Assembly: GCA_028689775.1 (NCBI GenBank)
Contig: JAQVCM010000006.1
Location: forward strand, 62,001-126,000
Origin: Crocinitomicaceae bacterium
Lineage (GTDB): Bacteria > Bacteroidota > Bacteroidia > Flavobacteriales_D > Crocinitomicaceae
Reading direction: 5' to 3'
Length of the DNA: 64,000 nucleotides
In this document: positions 1 to 10,060 of the stretch, piece after piece
Layout of the letters: the number at the start of each line of letters is the position of its first letter
Numbering within the stretch: position 1 is the stretch's first letter
The notes under the pieces: generated by a model
What the model was told of the DNA's origin: nothing
Database searches by the model: none
The model's input: the letters and a program-made list of their open reading frames with translations, nothing else
Made by a program: the position numbers and the translations under genes

Positions 1-3000
1 TCACTTACATCATTAATTCGAAGCGTTCTATTCTTATCTTTCTCTAACTTTTCAATCATGCTTCTTGTTTTTGGGTCAACACTTGCTTTGATTGTTTTGA
101 TATGGGCTTTCATTTCTTTTCGAAATTTTTTATCACCAACATAAATTATTTTGTCTCCCAATTGATCAACAAATATTATAGGATTATTATCTAATGCACA
201 ATATGGACTTTGCCACGGTAATTCTTTTACTTTGGGATCAACACTCAGCCATCGAGATAATCGAGAATCATATTGCCTAAAAAAAGTAGTGTGTGAGTTT
301 CCACGTCCTTTTACTTCATCATCCTTTTCCATCGAGTTAAACCCATAACGATACCCACCATCAACCTCAAAACTTCTCCCACTCAAAGTAACCCCAAATG
401 GCGAATAATCCTGCGCAACCCTAACATCAGCTAGCATTCCTACAAGTTCTTCATATTCAAAACTCGGAATTGGTTTATCAGAAATCACACTCAAAACATT
501 GCCTAAATGGTTGCTAAGTTCATACGTTCTTTTTCCGATTTCGTATTTTACGCTTTTCATCGAGTAATTCGGATTATGCAAAGCCAACATGTCGATGTCC
601 GTACTTCGCACACCAACCCTCGTACTTCCATAAATAGAACGATCCTTGAGTTTAAGATAAACTTCGGAATTTGTATAATCTATTTCTTTATCATAAGTTG
701 CCATCACATTTCCAGTAGCGTCAAGTACATAATAAGTCGATTTTTCAAGGTTAAACTGATCGTCGAAGATGTGTTTGGCAATTCGGTTGCCTAGTGCATC
801 ATAGTCAAAGATAATATTTTTTTGGTTTGGAATACTACCTCCACGCAAAATTACTTTCACTTTTCCGTCCACGCGCCATTGGATGTCTTCAATGTTTTCT
901 TGTGAGTCGCTGATCAATCTGCCTTCGGGGTCATACTGGTATTCAGAATAATCGATGTCATCTGAAAACTTTGAAAAGCCAACCGACTGGTCTTCAACCG
1001 AAGTCAATCGGTTTCTTCCGCTTTCGTATTGGTAGTGAAGATCATCCACTTGTTCTTGATTTTCGTCATAACGGCTTTGGTTCAGGATGTTGCCATTGGC
1101 ATCATATACAAAACTGTTGTCATACATAGCGTTTCCTGCGGGCTGCCACTCGTACTTAGCTTTATCGTAGGCATCTACATTACTCATACTGTATTTTATC
1201 CTGTTGAGCTGGTCGTAGCGGTATGCATTTCCAAGTACGAGGGCACTTCGTGTCGTTGGATTGGTGATGGTGGTGACCATTCTTGCAATGTTACCGTTGT
1301 AGAGGTCACTGCTGTTTTGATTTAAAAAGCTTTCCAAAGGCTGCGCTGCAAAAGGCATTCTGGGGGTGCTTTGGTAATTGGTGTTGATGGGAAAATAATC
1401 CTTTCCAAAATAATGCAGTCCGTAGGAATACACGTCTTTGGCAAATTCAGTTTGGACGCCATCCTTTTTGTAGCTTCTTTCGGTGGAAAGATCTGTGGAA
1501 TTCACCCCTTTCAACCAACCTTGAATGGTGTAGATGTAATCGATTCCTTGCACGTTTTGTCCTCCAAGTTCCGTTCTAGCCAGCGGTCCGTGTTGGTAAT
1601 AACTGTACGTTGCATCCTTGTGCCAATAAGGCGTCAATGCAGGTTCACCTTTAAGTGAAGCGCGTCCGTATTGGTCGGAAGTCAGCGGCGTCGTTTCGGT
1701 GGTAAACACTTCTCTGATTCGGTTGTCGGCATCGTAGCTGTAGACGTGATGAAACTGGTCGGCTTTTCCGTGTTGGTAACTCACCCGATTTACGTTTCCA
1801 GAAACCAAGTCAAAGCTGTAATCCATTCGCTTGATTTCTTGTCCATCCATCTCCGGGTCTTCCACCACCATCTTGCGGTTTTCTTGCAGCAGGGTTTTCA
1901 CATTTCCGTGAATGTCGTAATTGTAATGGGTCGCGTGGTCGAAGGTTTCATCATTGTTGTCATACACTTCTTCGTAGGTAACATGTACAATGCGTTTTCG
2001 TTGGGTCTGGGGATTCCACGTCATTGGAGTTCCTCCAATGACCGTCTGGTCGTAGTAACTGCGGGTAACTTCACGACGTTTTCCACCACTATTAACCAGC
2101 CAATTGGACAGTTTCATGTCGTCGATTACCGTTGGAATGTATTGTTGGTTAACCAATGTACCAAACACTGAATTGAATTTCAAAGACGCATTTTCGTCCT
2201 TCTCTCCAGCTTCTGTAACACGTCCCAGAACATCATACAAGGTATAGCTGAACTTATTTTCTGTTTTCTGTCGGGAGTTCTGGCTCACCACCAGTCGGCC
2301 CAAGCGGTCGTAATAGAATTTGGAAGAAAAATCTCCAGCTTCATCGTTGATTTTTCGAACATAACAAGTGTTTCCAAGCGTTGGATTGGCAGCACTGTAT
2401 CTTCCACCCATCACACCGTCATACCTTGAACCGAAGGCAATGGCTGAAATAACGCCAACTTGCGAGCTAGAACTGATAATCTGATCAGGAGTATTGATGT
2501 CCTTGCTTCCCCAGGAAATAGCCGTAATTTCTTGCGCGGAGTTAATCACTGCATTCTGAGAACGAAGCATCACACCATTCGTTCCTACCACATACCCAAC
2601 CTTGTCATCGTGAAAGAAAACGTCCCGATAATCTCCGCCTGCAACCGCGCCAGAGGTATAACTTGTCCAGCTATTGGTTGTTGGTTTGTAATATTTAATC
2701 AGGTTAGAAGCACCAACAGCCATCACCGTTTTATTTTGGAAGACATGGATTGCTTGTATGTTTCCGCCAAAAGTTGCTGAAAGAAAGGTCGGAGCAAGCG
2801 TATAACCTGCAATCAGATGAGGAGTCAGGATTAGGCGAACAAGATTTCCATTGTGGGTGATGTATCCATTGAGTGGACTGGATTTTGGAAACTGAATATC
2901 CTGCACGCTATACGTTGAGGTGATGGTTCCAGGAAGTTGCTGATATACGGATGTGAAATAACTTTCACCACCCAAAATGGCATATCCATTGTTCCACGTC

Positions 3001-3950
3001 CAAACCCGTTTAATATTTTTAGTGAGGTGTGCCGTATTGCTTGTTGAAAGAACCGCTTTCCAAGTATTTCCGCCATCGAGCGTCTGCCGAACAAAGAAGT
3101 TATCACCTCCAATGGTTCCAACATTTGCACTTGCAAAATGAACATCGTTCAATTTATTACCAAATACCTGCTTGATTTCTGTCCCACTCACACCTTGGAA
3201 TCGGTAGAGTTTTGAAAAACTACCCGCCACGAGCACATTTTGAGGGGAAATGGCGTACACACTGTTAAAATCAACACCTGCATAATTGGTTTTAAATCGA
3301 AAAGGCGCATCAAACAAGTTCTCTCCATACAAGATCACGCCATTTTTTCCAACCGAATAAATAGCGTTGGCACTTACCACCACATCCATTAGATCACTGG
3401 CAATAAATTGATTTGCTTGTTGTCCATTGGTAAGCAGGGCACTTTTTGGTAAAATCGCCTTGGTGGTCAAATAATTCACACCAATTTCGTAAGAAAACAA
3501 ATGTCCTTTGGCTCCAGCGACGACCAGGTTAGTGGCTGAAATTGATTTTACAGCGTGCAGGTTATTGGTTGTTGAAGTTTTGTAGGTATACCAGTAGGTT
3601 CCATTGAACTGGGCAAGTAAACCGTTGTTTCCAGCCGCAACACCTGATGCGGTCGTGACAGCATGTAGGTCATTGATGCCAACTGAACGGAGAATACTTC
3701 TTGGTACCCAAGCAACTGTCGTTCCAGAAAGCACAGATGTTGTTGTGGTTTGCATCTCGCCGTTTTGGGCAACGAACGTTAACAATCCAGCGTCGGTAAC
3801 TGAAAGTCCTTTCACAACAGGGTAAGGCGTTGCAAAGGTTGTTGTGTTGTTCAAAACCGTCATTGTATAGAAAGGAGAAGCATTCGTGAGCAAGAAACGA
3901 TACGTTTTAAGGTTGACATTGTCAAAAGCAAAAATGGTGTTGACATTCAT
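1..3950 (-). CDS. Rhs/YD-repeat protein, copy A (3' end outside window)
   Basis: The minus-strand frame is open from an ATG at 3950 to the window edge, giving about 1316 codons. The first ~500 residues resemble a beta-propeller of repeated 'VGxNGxI'-like strands (YCF48-like, inferred). Next come YD repeats, then the Rhs core (RYGFNSMEKDDEVKG, around residue 1200), and a tip that starts near residue 1245 and runs off the window. There is no signal peptide, so the true N-terminus seems lost. The start lies 21 bases after the stop of the 79-residue gene at 3972, in the same frame. Bases 375-1900 repeat at 5152-6678. In polymorphic toxins the shell is conserved and the tip is the effector. Confidence 0.85.
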   Translation of the reverse strand, partial: MNVNTIFAFDNVNLKTYRFLLTNASPFYTMTVLNNTTTFATPYPVVKGLSVTDAGLLTFVAQNGEMQTTTTSVLSGTTVAWVPRSILRSVGINDLHAVTTASGVAAGNNGLLAQFNGTYWYTYKTSTTNNLHAVKSISATNLVVAGAKGHLFSYEIGVNYLTTKAILPKSALLTNGQQANQFIASDLMDVVVSANAIYSVGKNGVILYGENLFDAPFRFKTNYAGVDFNSVYAISPQNVLVAGSFSKLYRFQGVSGTEIKQVFGNKLNDVHFASANVGTIGGDNFFVRQTLDGGNTWKAVLSTSNTAHLTKNIKRVWTWNNGYAILGGESYFTSVYQQLPGTITSTYSVQDIQFPKSSPLNGYITHNGNLVRLILTPHLIAGYTLAPTFLSATFGGNIQAIHVFQNKTVMAVGASNLIKYYKPTTNSWTSYTSGAVAGGDYRDVFFHDDKVGYVVGTNGVMLRSQNAVINSAQEITAISWGSKDINTPDQIISSSSQVGVISAIAFGSRYDGVMGGRYSAANPTLGNTCYVRKINDEAGDFSSKFYYDRLGRLVVSQNSRQKTENKFSYTLYDVLGRVTEAGEKDENASLKFNSVFGTLVNQQYIPTVIDDMKLSNWLVNSGGKRREVTRSYYDQTVIGGTPMTWNPQTQRKRIVHVTYEEVYDNNDETFDHATHYNYDIHGNVKTLLQENRKMVVEDPEMDGQEIKRMDYSFDLVSGNVNRVSYQHGKADQFHHVYSYDADNRIREVFTTETTPLTSDQYGRASLKGEPALTPYWHKDATYSYYQHGPLARTELGGQNVQGIDYIYTIQGWLKGVNSTDLSTERSYKKDGVQTEFAKDVYSYGLHYFGKDYFPINTNYQSTPRMPFAAQPLESFLNQNSSDLYNGNIARMVTTITNPTTRSALVLGNAYRYDQLNRIKYSMSNVDAYDKAKYEWQPAGNAMYDNSFVYDANGNILNQSRYDENQEQVDDLHYQYESGRNRLTSVEDQSVGFSKFSDDIDYSEYQYDPEGRLISDSQENIEDIQWRVDGKVKVILRGGSIPNQKNIIFDYDALGNRIAKHIFDDQFNLEKSTYYVLDATGNVMATYDKEIDYTNSEVYLKLKDRSIYGSTRVGVRSTDIDMLALHNPNYSMKSVKYEIGKRTYELSNHLGNVLSVISDKPIPSFEYEELVGMLADVRVAQDYSPFGVTLSGRSFEVDGGYRYGFNSMEKDDEVKGRGNSHTTFFRQYDSRLSRWLSVDPKVKELPWQSPYCALDNNPIIFVDQLGDKIIYVGDKKFRKEMKAHIKTIKASVDPKTRSMIEKLEKDKNRTLRINDVS
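375..1900 (-). repeat. Rhs core direct repeat, unit 1
   Basis: This stretch matches 5152-6678 in the same orientation at a constant offset of about 4778 bases. From about 830 to 1890 the copies are almost identical. From 375 to about 600 they differ every ten or so bases. The match stops sharply at GGTTTTCA (near 1900 and 6678) on one side and in the [12 protein letters not shown] codons on the other, where the two tips diverge. Confidence 0.95.
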
Positions 3951-3971
3951 TTCACTACCGACCAAACAACA

Positions 3972-4211
3972 CTATTGAATCAATACTTTTAATCCATAAC
4001 CAACAATTAATGAAATAAGACCAAAAATTAACATTCCAAAAAAAGAAAATCTTAGAACCTTACTTTTCAAATCTCTCTCTGCCTGTTTAAATTTCTCATT
4101 ATCCAATTTATTAGATACCTTTTCAAAAAAGATTCTTTTTTCCTTTTGAATATATTTCACCAGAATAATTACATATATCCCAAATAAAATTGTCAATACA
4201 ACTCCAATCAT
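3972..4211 (-). CDS. Small two-helix membrane protein, candidate immunity partner
   Basis: 79 residues. Hydrophobic helices lie at about 2-20 and 54-78, separated by a charged, coiled-coil-like linker. The gene starts 11 bases after the stop of Rhs copy B, so the two are probably co-transcribed. A small membrane protein directly behind a variable Rhs tip is the usual position of an immunity gene, and two helices would suit protection against a membrane-acting toxin. I do not recognise the family, so the immunity role rests on position only. Confidence 0.6.
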   Translation of the reverse strand: MIGVVLTILFGIYVIILVKYIQKEKRIFFEKVSNKLDNEKFKQAERDLKSKVLRFSFFGMLIFGLISLIVGYGLKVLIQ

Positions 4212-4222
4212 AATTATTAATA

Positions 4223-6679
4223 TTACTCTTCAGTTTCTTTTTCTAATTGCTCAGCAGCTTTCTCCATACCCGTTATGATTTTTCTAATAGTTTTTATCTC
4301 TTTCGCACTTTTATCTCTAATCTTTTGTTGCTTTTCTACATCTTTCCAACTAACATCTTTATCGCCTGATTTCCAATTTCCATAAAGCGATTTTGCTTCT
4401 GAGTTAGCCTTATCATAAATATTTTGTAATTCAGTCATACTATTTTCAAGTTGCCCCTTAGCATTATTTAATACTCCAAGGAAATTTGCTCTGTCCTTCG
4501 CATTCCAATTAAGCTTATCAGAAATTGTCTTTCCAATATTACTCCATGAAGTTCCCCATATCCAAGTATACGTTCCTTCTATAGCAGCTATAGCATCAAC
4601 TCCAACTCCACCAGAAACAGTACTACCCATTGTTCCCTTATTTCCTTTAAAATCAAGAGCCCCATCAAGTGAAACCTCAATGCCAGCCATAAAGTGACCG
4701 CCAAAAACTGTAGATACTCCCCAACCTTTGAGGTCATAAATATTATCAGTAGTTGGCATCACACCTACTGCCCATCCTGCACTCACTCCTCCCGCAGCTC
4801 CACCTCCCGCACTTCCTGTCAAATATATTCCAACATTTCCTTCGAAGTCAAAAAGAACCCCAGTTGATACGGAGCCAGTGGCAAATGCCGATACCCTTGC
4901 TGTTCCTCCCAATAAAACAACTTCTAGCCCTTCTAACTCTATACCATCAATTACTCTATTTTCACTAAATGCATAAGGACTATTATGCGGGTATTTCTTT
5001 GTCAACGGGTCAACTGCAAAGAACCTACCAATACGAGGGTCATGCATCCTATACTTGTAATTTACACTATTACCGTTGCCCTTAATTTCATCATCGTGTT
5101 CTTGACCTTGAAATCCATATCTCGAAAATTCAGCTCCTTCAAGCATAAAACTCCTCCCACTCAAAGTCACCCCAAACGGCGAATAATCCTGCGCCACCCT
5201 TACATCAGCTAGCATTCCTACAAGATTACCTCCTTCAAAACTCGGTATTGGTTTATCACTAATCACAGAAAGCACATTCCCCAAATGGTTGGATAATTCA
5301 TACGTTCTTTTTCCGATTTCGTATTTTACGCTTTTCATCGAGTAATTGGGATTGTGCGAGGCAAGCATGTCGATATCCGTACTTCGCACACCAACCCTCG
5401 AACTTCCATAAATAGAACGATCCTTGAGTTTAAAATAAACTTTGGAATTTATATAATCTATTTCTTTATCGTAAGTTGCCATCACATTTCCGGTAGCGTC
5501 AAGTACATAATAAGTCGATTTTTCGAGCTTAAATTCATCGGTGAAGATGTGTTTGGCAATTCGGTTGCCTAGTGCATCGTAGTCAAAGATAATATTTTTT
5601 TGGTTTGGAATACTACCTCCACGCAAAATTACTTTCACTTTTCCATCCACGCGCCATTGGATGTCTTCAATGTTTTCTTGTGAGTCGCTGATCAATCTGC
5701 CTTCGGAGTCATACTGGTATTCAGAATAATCGATGTCATCTGAAAACTTTGAAAAGCCAACCGACTGGTCTTCAACCGAAGTCAATCGGTTTCTTCCGCT
5801 TTCGTATTGGTAGTGAAGATCATCCACTTGTTCTTGATTTTCGTCATAACGGCTTTGGTTCAGGATGTTGCCATTGGCATCATATACAAAACTGTTGTCA
5901 TACATAGCGTTTCCTGCGGGCTGCCACTCGTACTTAGCTTTATCGTAGGCATCTACATTACTCATACTGTATTTTATCCTGTTGAGCTGGTCGTAGCGGT
6001 ATGCATTTCCAAGTACGAGGGCACTTCGTGTCGTTGGATTGGTGATGGTGGTGACCATTCTTGCAATGTTACCGTTGTAGAGGTCACTGCTGTTTTGATT
6101 TAAAAAGCTTTCCAAAGGCTGCGCTGCAAAAGGCATTCTGGGGGTGCTTTGGTAATTGGTGTTGATGGGAAAATAATCCTTTCCAAAATAATGCAGTCCG
6201 TAGGAATACACGTCTTTGGCAAATTCAGTTTGGACGCCATCCTTTTTGTAGCTTCTTTCGGTGGAAAGATCTGTGGAATTCACCCCTTTCAACCAACCTT
6301 GAATGGTGTAGATGTAATCGATTCCTTGCACGTTTTGTCCTCCAAGTTCCGTTCTAGCCAGCGGTCCGTGTTGGTAATAACTGTACGTTGCATCCTTGTG
6401 CCAATAAGGCGTCAATGCAGGTTCACCTTTAAGTGAAGCGCGTCCGTATTGGTCGGAAGTCAGCGGCGTCGTTTCGGTGGTAAACACTTCTCTGATTCGG
6501 TTGTCGGCATCGTAGCTGTAAACATGATGAAACTGGTCGGCTTTTCCGTGTTGGTAACTCACCCGATTTACGTTTCCAGAAACCAGGTCAAAACTGTAAT
6601 CCATTCGCTTGATTTCTTGTCCATCCATCTCCAGGTCTTCCACCACCATCTTGCGGTTTTCTTGCAGCAGGGTTTTCAA
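4223..6679 (-). CDS. Rhs core with glycine-rich tip, copy B (5'-truncated)
   Basis: 818 codons if read from the TTG at 6679. The first ~510 residues repeat the YD-repeat core of copy A. The core motif [15 protein letters not shown] lies near residue 520, and the sequence diverges after it. The tip (about 580-818) begins with a glycine- and alanine-rich hydrophobic stretch and ends in a lysine/glutamate-rich helical region. Copy A reads straight through this point as GNVKTLLQ, so the TTG is an internal codon rather than a natural start. Upstream lies only the terminator of the subtilase gene. It is most likely an orphan tip cassette or pseudogene. A pore-forming or membrane role for the tip is inferred from composition. 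Confidence 0.75.
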   Translation of the reverse strand: MKTLLQENRKMVVEDLEMDGQEIKRMDYSFDLVSGNVNRVSYQHGKADQFHHVYSYDADNRIREVFTTETTPLTSDQYGRASLKGEPALTPYWHKDATYSYYQHGPLARTELGGQNVQGIDYIYTIQGWLKGVNSTDLSTERSYKKDGVQTEFAKDVYSYGLHYFGKDYFPINTNYQSTPRMPFAAQPLESFLNQNSSDLYNGNIARMVTTITNPTTRSALVLGNAYRYDQLNRIKYSMSNVDAYDKAKYEWQPAGNAMYDNSFVYDANGNILNQSRYDENQEQVDDLHYQYESGRNRLTSVEDQSVGFSKFSDDIDYSEYQYDSEGRLISDSQENIEDIQWRVDGKVKVILRGGSIPNQKNIIFDYDALGNRIAKHIFTDEFKLEKSTYYVLDATGNVMATYDKEIDYINSKVYFKLKDRSIYGSSRVGVRSTDIDMLASHNPNYSMKSVKYEIGKRTYELSNHLGNVLSVISDKPIPSFEGGNLVGMLADVRVAQDYSPFGVTLSGRSFMLEGAEFSRYGFQGQEHDDEIKGNGNSVNYKYRMHDPRIGRFFAVDPLTKKYPHNSPYAFSENRVIDGIELEGLEVVLLGGTARVSAFATGSVSTGVLFDFEGNVGIYLTGSAGGGAAGGVSAGWAVGVMPTTDNIYDLKGWGVSTVFGGHFMAGIEVSLDGALDFKGNKGTMGSTVSGGVGVDAIAAIEGTYTWIWGTSWSNIGKTISDKLNWNAKDRANFLGVLNNAKGQLENSMTELQNIYDKANSEAKSLYGNWKSGDKDVSWKDVEKQQKIRDKSAKEIKTIRKIITGMEKAAEQLEKETEE
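5152..6678 (-). repeat. Rhs core direct repeat, unit 2
   Basis: Second unit of the ~1.5 kb direct repeat (see 375-1900). Its outer edge at 6678 coincides with the start of the truncated reading frame and lies 6 bases from the T-tract of the subtilase terminator. Recombination between the units would delete or swap the tip and small membrane gene lying between them. Confidence 0.95.
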
Positions 6680-6683
6680 TAAT

Positions 6684-6718
6684 TAAAAAAAAAGCTGCCC
6701 CAATAAAGAGGCAGCTTT
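6684..6718 (-). terminator. Rho-independent terminator of the subtilase gene
   Basis: Perfect 9-bp stem AAAGCTGCC/GGCAGCTTT (6691-6699 with 6710-6718) and a 10-base loop. On the minus strand it is followed by about nine T. It sits 27 bases after the stop codon at 6745. Confidence 0.9.
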
Positions 6719-6744
6719 CAGATAAAAGGTAAGAAAATAAATTC

Positions 6745-8328
6745 TTATTTTTTACTTTTTTCAAGCGCTAAACACATTTTAACCGCAGCGTTTACATCGA
6801 TTACAGCTCCCGTAACACTCAATGTTCCGAAATCTACTAATTCTTCAGTACCTGGTTTGTATTGTTTAACGCCTTTGTACGATTTTGCTGATTTCAACAT
6901 CACGTCTTTGATTTCGTTCATCGTCATCGCAGGGAAATAAGATTTCAACAAAGCAGCAACACCAGCAACCATTGGAGATGCCATGGAAGTTCCGTTTAAT
7001 TTCTTGTAATCACTTTGTGGAACAGCGTTGTAAATATCGTGTCCTGGAGCGAAAACATCTACCGACGTTTGACCGAAGTTAGAGAATTCAGCAGCTAATT
7101 TTTGTTTTGGAAAACGAGTCGAAGCACCAATTGTCAAATACAAATCCAATTTTTCTTTTTGGAAAGAGTACATTGGAGTTGGATAATTTGGTTCAACGTC
7201 TGTATCCATGTTGCTATTTCCAGCAGCGTGAACCATCAATACTCCCTTTGAATCCGCATATTTTAAAGCTTCAAAAACTTCTTTTTGGTGTGGAGAATAT
7301 CCTTTTCCAAAAGACATGTTGATGACTTGTGCACCATTGTCAACCGCATACCGAATTGCCAATGCGATGTCTTTATCCGCTTCATCTCCATCTGGAACAG
7401 CGCGCAGTGACATCAACAATACGTTGTCTGCAACACCATCACCTCCTAAATTATTTCCTCGAATCGATCCAACGATTCCACCAACGTGCGTTCCGTGCAA
7501 AGCATCTGGACCTTCAACATCGTTGTTACCGTAGCGAACATCTGTAAAATCATCTGGATTATCTCCAATAAATTCACGGTCGTTGTATTCAGTATTCAAG
7601 TAGTAATCCAACATCGCGTTAATTTGGTCTGCTTGTCCTTTGATTACTTCTTCTGATAATTCACCAGAAGCCATCGCCAATGCCATGCTTCTAATTTGTT
7701 TCAATTGTTCGGTTTCAGGCTTCCACTTTTCCAAATCTTTTTGGGTGTAGTCTGTTTTTCCAAGTTCTTTTGAAACCATTCCTGGAACCATTTGAAGAAT
7801 CATTGGCAATTGCTCCATTCGCGCAGAGATTTGCGTGTATCTTGCTTTATCTGTTTGAATTTCTTCACTTACTTTTTTGAAAATCTCATACTCTTTTGCG
7901 TCAACAGCAGCAACATTTTGAGGATCAACATTTTCAAACTTTCCTTTCAACTTGTCATACATTCTTGCTTTTTCAAGACGCGTATATTGTTGATTTTTTC
8001 CATCAGGACTTCCTAAGAAATTCCATCCGTGGATGTCATCGATGTAACCGTTGTTGTCATCATCAATTCCATTTCCAGCGATTTCTTTGGTATTGGTCCA
8101 AATTTTTCCTTTTAAATCTGCATGTTCAATATCAATACCAGAATCAATGATTGCTACGATTACGGTTGTAGATGTTTTCTTTTTTAATGCTTTGTATGCT
8201 TTGGTCGTGTTCATTCCGGATTTACCGTTGTACCAATTCAAAACATCTTTGTCAACTTGTCCGATAACCGCGTTTGAAATACCCAATGCGAAAAAGGAAA
8301 AGGAGAGTCTAACTATTAATTTTTTCAT
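6745..8328 (-). CDS. S8 family serine peptidase (subtilase)
   Basis: 527 residues with an N-terminal signal peptide (about 1-23). The catalytic triad is visible: Asp62 in AIIDSGID, His281 in HGTHVGG, Ser448 in GTSMASP, plus the oxyanion-hole Asn371 in AAGNS. About 180 residues rich in charged helices are inserted between the Asp and His blocks, longer than in classical subtilisin; this is common in Bacteroidota secreted subtilases. No T9SS tail is seen, so it may stay periplasmic or outer-membrane associated. Monocistronic, ending at a strong terminator. Substrate unknown. Confidence 0.93.
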   Translation of the reverse strand: MKKLIVRLSFSFFALGISNAVIGQVDKDVLNWYNGKSGMNTTKAYKALKKKTSTTVIVAIIDSGIDIEHADLKGKIWTNTKEIAGNGIDDDNNGYIDDIHGWNFLGSPDGKNQQYTRLEKARMYDKLKGKFENVDPQNVAAVDAKEYEIFKKVSEEIQTDKARYTQISARMEQLPMILQMVPGMVSKELGKTDYTQKDLEKWKPETEQLKQIRSMALAMASGELSEEVIKGQADQINAMLDYYLNTEYNDREFIGDNPDDFTDVRYGNNDVEGPDALHGTHVGGIVGSIRGNNLGGDGVADNVLLMSLRAVPDGDEADKDIALAIRYAVDNGAQVINMSFGKGYSPHQKEVFEALKYADSKGVLMVHAAGNSNMDTDVEPNYPTPMYSFQKEKLDLYLTIGASTRFPKQKLAAEFSNFGQTSVDVFAPGHDIYNAVPQSDYKKLNGTSMASPMVAGVAALLKSYFPAMTMNEIKDVMLKSAKSYKGVKQYKPGTEELVDFGTLSVTGAVIDVNAAVKMCLALEKSKK

Positions 8329-8639
8329 ATGTATTTTATTTGTTTTTTAAAGGTCATATGGTATCGCCATCTAAAATTCATCGTTGCTTAACTTACGTTG
8401 CTTGCTTCGCAGGTGTATCGATTTGTCGTTATGGCTTATTTCATACTTATTTGTGCTTAATTCTAGTTTAATGCTTAATTAAATTTCAGGAAGCAAATAT
8501 CCATTAAAAAAACGGAATATCCTTCTCTTTTGTCTCTTTTGGTTAAAATAGACGCTGATTTACGCAAAAATGAGGTTGAACGGTTTTTCTGTTTCTTCCT
8601 CCTTAAACCAAACTTCTTTTGCGTTTTTAATTAGCGCTC
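8329..8639. other. Intergenic region upstream of the subtilase
   Basis: 311 bases without a credible gene. A 28-base stretch at 8388-8415 resembles 21889-21915 (see findings). No clear TAnnTTTG box was found before the subtilase ATG. Confidence 0.5.
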
Positions 8640-9647
8640 TTATTTAGCGTTTTTATTTTTCAAGGTAAAAGAAACACCCAATCCCAAAACGGATTTGAAT
8701 TGTGCTCTTGCTCCTACTCGACCTTTACTGTCTGTAACAGAGATGTCGTCGTCGTACACGAAATTCCATTGCAAGGACGAAGACAACCATTTGTTGACTT
8801 TAAATGTGAAAATAACTTCCGCATTTACATCCACGTTTTGTGGGTTATCAATGTAGTTTGAAAAAAGCTCTAAACGAGATTTCATTTCTACATTCTTCAC
8901 CAATTCTTTGCTATATCTCAACCTGAAATACGCTCCAAATTCACTTCTAAATTTTTCGCCCGCAGAAATCAATTGGCCAGTTCCATCATAGCTTGCAGCT
9001 TTTACGCCGTATGCACCTTTATTTGCCAAAGTGGCATCGTTTACGATTGTAAATTTAGAAGCCAACGGAGATATAAACATGTTGAAATTTGTTGATGGCG
9101 CATATTCGATACCAAGTGCTGCGCTAACATAACCGGGAGCCATGAAAGTAGAAGTTCTGATTGAGTCGTTTGGATAAATATATCCGTTCAACATTTGCGT
9201 TTTAAATCCGCCAACTGCGGTGTAATACCATTTTGTTTTGAATTCATACCCCAAGGCTGTTGATAGATCAATCACGTCGTCTGTTTTTTGAACATTGCTA
9301 GAACCATCCGGCGTGCTTCCTAAAAAACGAACTCCTCCAAGTGCTAATTTTAAATCTGAATTCCATTTCATATTCTTTTTTCGGTAGGTTGCAGAACCAT
9401 CTAAAAATCCAAGCAATGAAATGTTATTTCTGCCCCCTGCAGCCCAATTCACAAACGTAGATTGAGAACCGTTGATGCCAAAAAGCATTTTAGTTGACCA
9501 GTAAGAACTATCCGTTAACATGTCAGCCGTTGCTGATTTTTTAGATTTGTCAACCATGTTGTCTGTATCTTTTATCAAATTATTCGTTTGAGCGAATGAA
9601 GTGACTGACACTGAAATCAAGAGAAGGGCGAATACCTTATTTTTCAT
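8640..9647 (-). CDS. DUF3078 outer-membrane barrel protein
   Basis: 335 residues with a signal peptide cut after SFAQ (about residue 20). The segment GINGSQSTFVNWAAGGRN near residue 57 is typical of DUF3078, a Bacteroidota family of predicted outer-membrane beta-barrels. The rest is a series of amphipathic strands, ending in a strand with an aromatic residue (GVSFTLKNK). Function unknown. A -7 box TACTTTTG (9677-9684) lies about 30 bases before the ATG. Confidence 0.88.
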   Translation of the reverse strand: MKNKVFALLLISVSVTSFAQTNNLIKDTDNMVDKSKKSATADMLTDSSYWSTKMLFGINGSQSTFVNWAAGGRNNISLLGFLDGSATYRKKNMKWNSDLKLALGGVRFLGSTPDGSSNVQKTDDVIDLSTALGYEFKTKWYYTAVGGFKTQMLNGYIYPNDSIRTSTFMAPGYVSAALGIEYAPSTNFNMFISPLASKFTIVNDATLANKGAYGVKAASYDGTGQLISAGEKFRSEFGAYFRLRYSKELVKNVEMKSRLELFSNYIDNPQNVDVNAEVIFTFKVNKWLSSSLQWNFVYDDDISVTDSKGRVGARAQFKSVLGLGVSFTLKNKNAK

Positions 9648-9676
9648 CAGAAATTATTTTTTCGTTTTTAAGGGTA

Positions 9677-9684
9677 CAAAAGTA
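9677..9684 (-). promoter_or_regulatory. -7 box TAnnTTTG for the DUF3078 gene
   Basis: TACTTTTG on the minus strand, 30 bases upstream of the ATG at 9647. I see no matching -33 TTG at the usual spacing. Confidence 0.5.
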
Positions 9685-10060
9685 GCTATTTTTTTGATTG
9701 AAATGAAAGATAAAAATCTAAAAACCTCATTAACAATTAGTATGGGATCATAAAATGAAATACGAATCAATCAAAAAATCTATAAAAACGATTGGCCTGC
9801 TGATTGTAGCTCAGAATTTAACCCGTTTTTAAACAGCGATTCAATACATCGGAATTCCTATCTTTTAAATTGCAATTTCAGAAAGTCGAATCACATGAAT
9901 CGTCTACTTCAATTATGCTTTCTATCAGGCCTACAAACCGTTCATCATTATTGCGAACCAAGTTTTTAGAAAAGAGTTAATTTCATCGAAATAGATACAA
10001 GCTGATTGCATTCGGATTGCATCTTTTTTTTTAGATTTTTTTTGTTTTATTAAGTTTTTT
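9685..10060. other. Intergenic region without a gene
   Basis: AT-rich, with stops in all frames at short distance. It is followed by a hairpin whose T-tract faces the plus strand (10061-10110), so a small plus-strand transcript is possible but unsupported otherwise. Confidence 0.4.

Noticed and set aside
1029-1325. Plus-strand ORF of 98 codons, repeated identically at 5807-6103
   Set aside because: Antisense to the Rhs core repeat. The identity comes from the duplicated DNA, not from selection on this frame.
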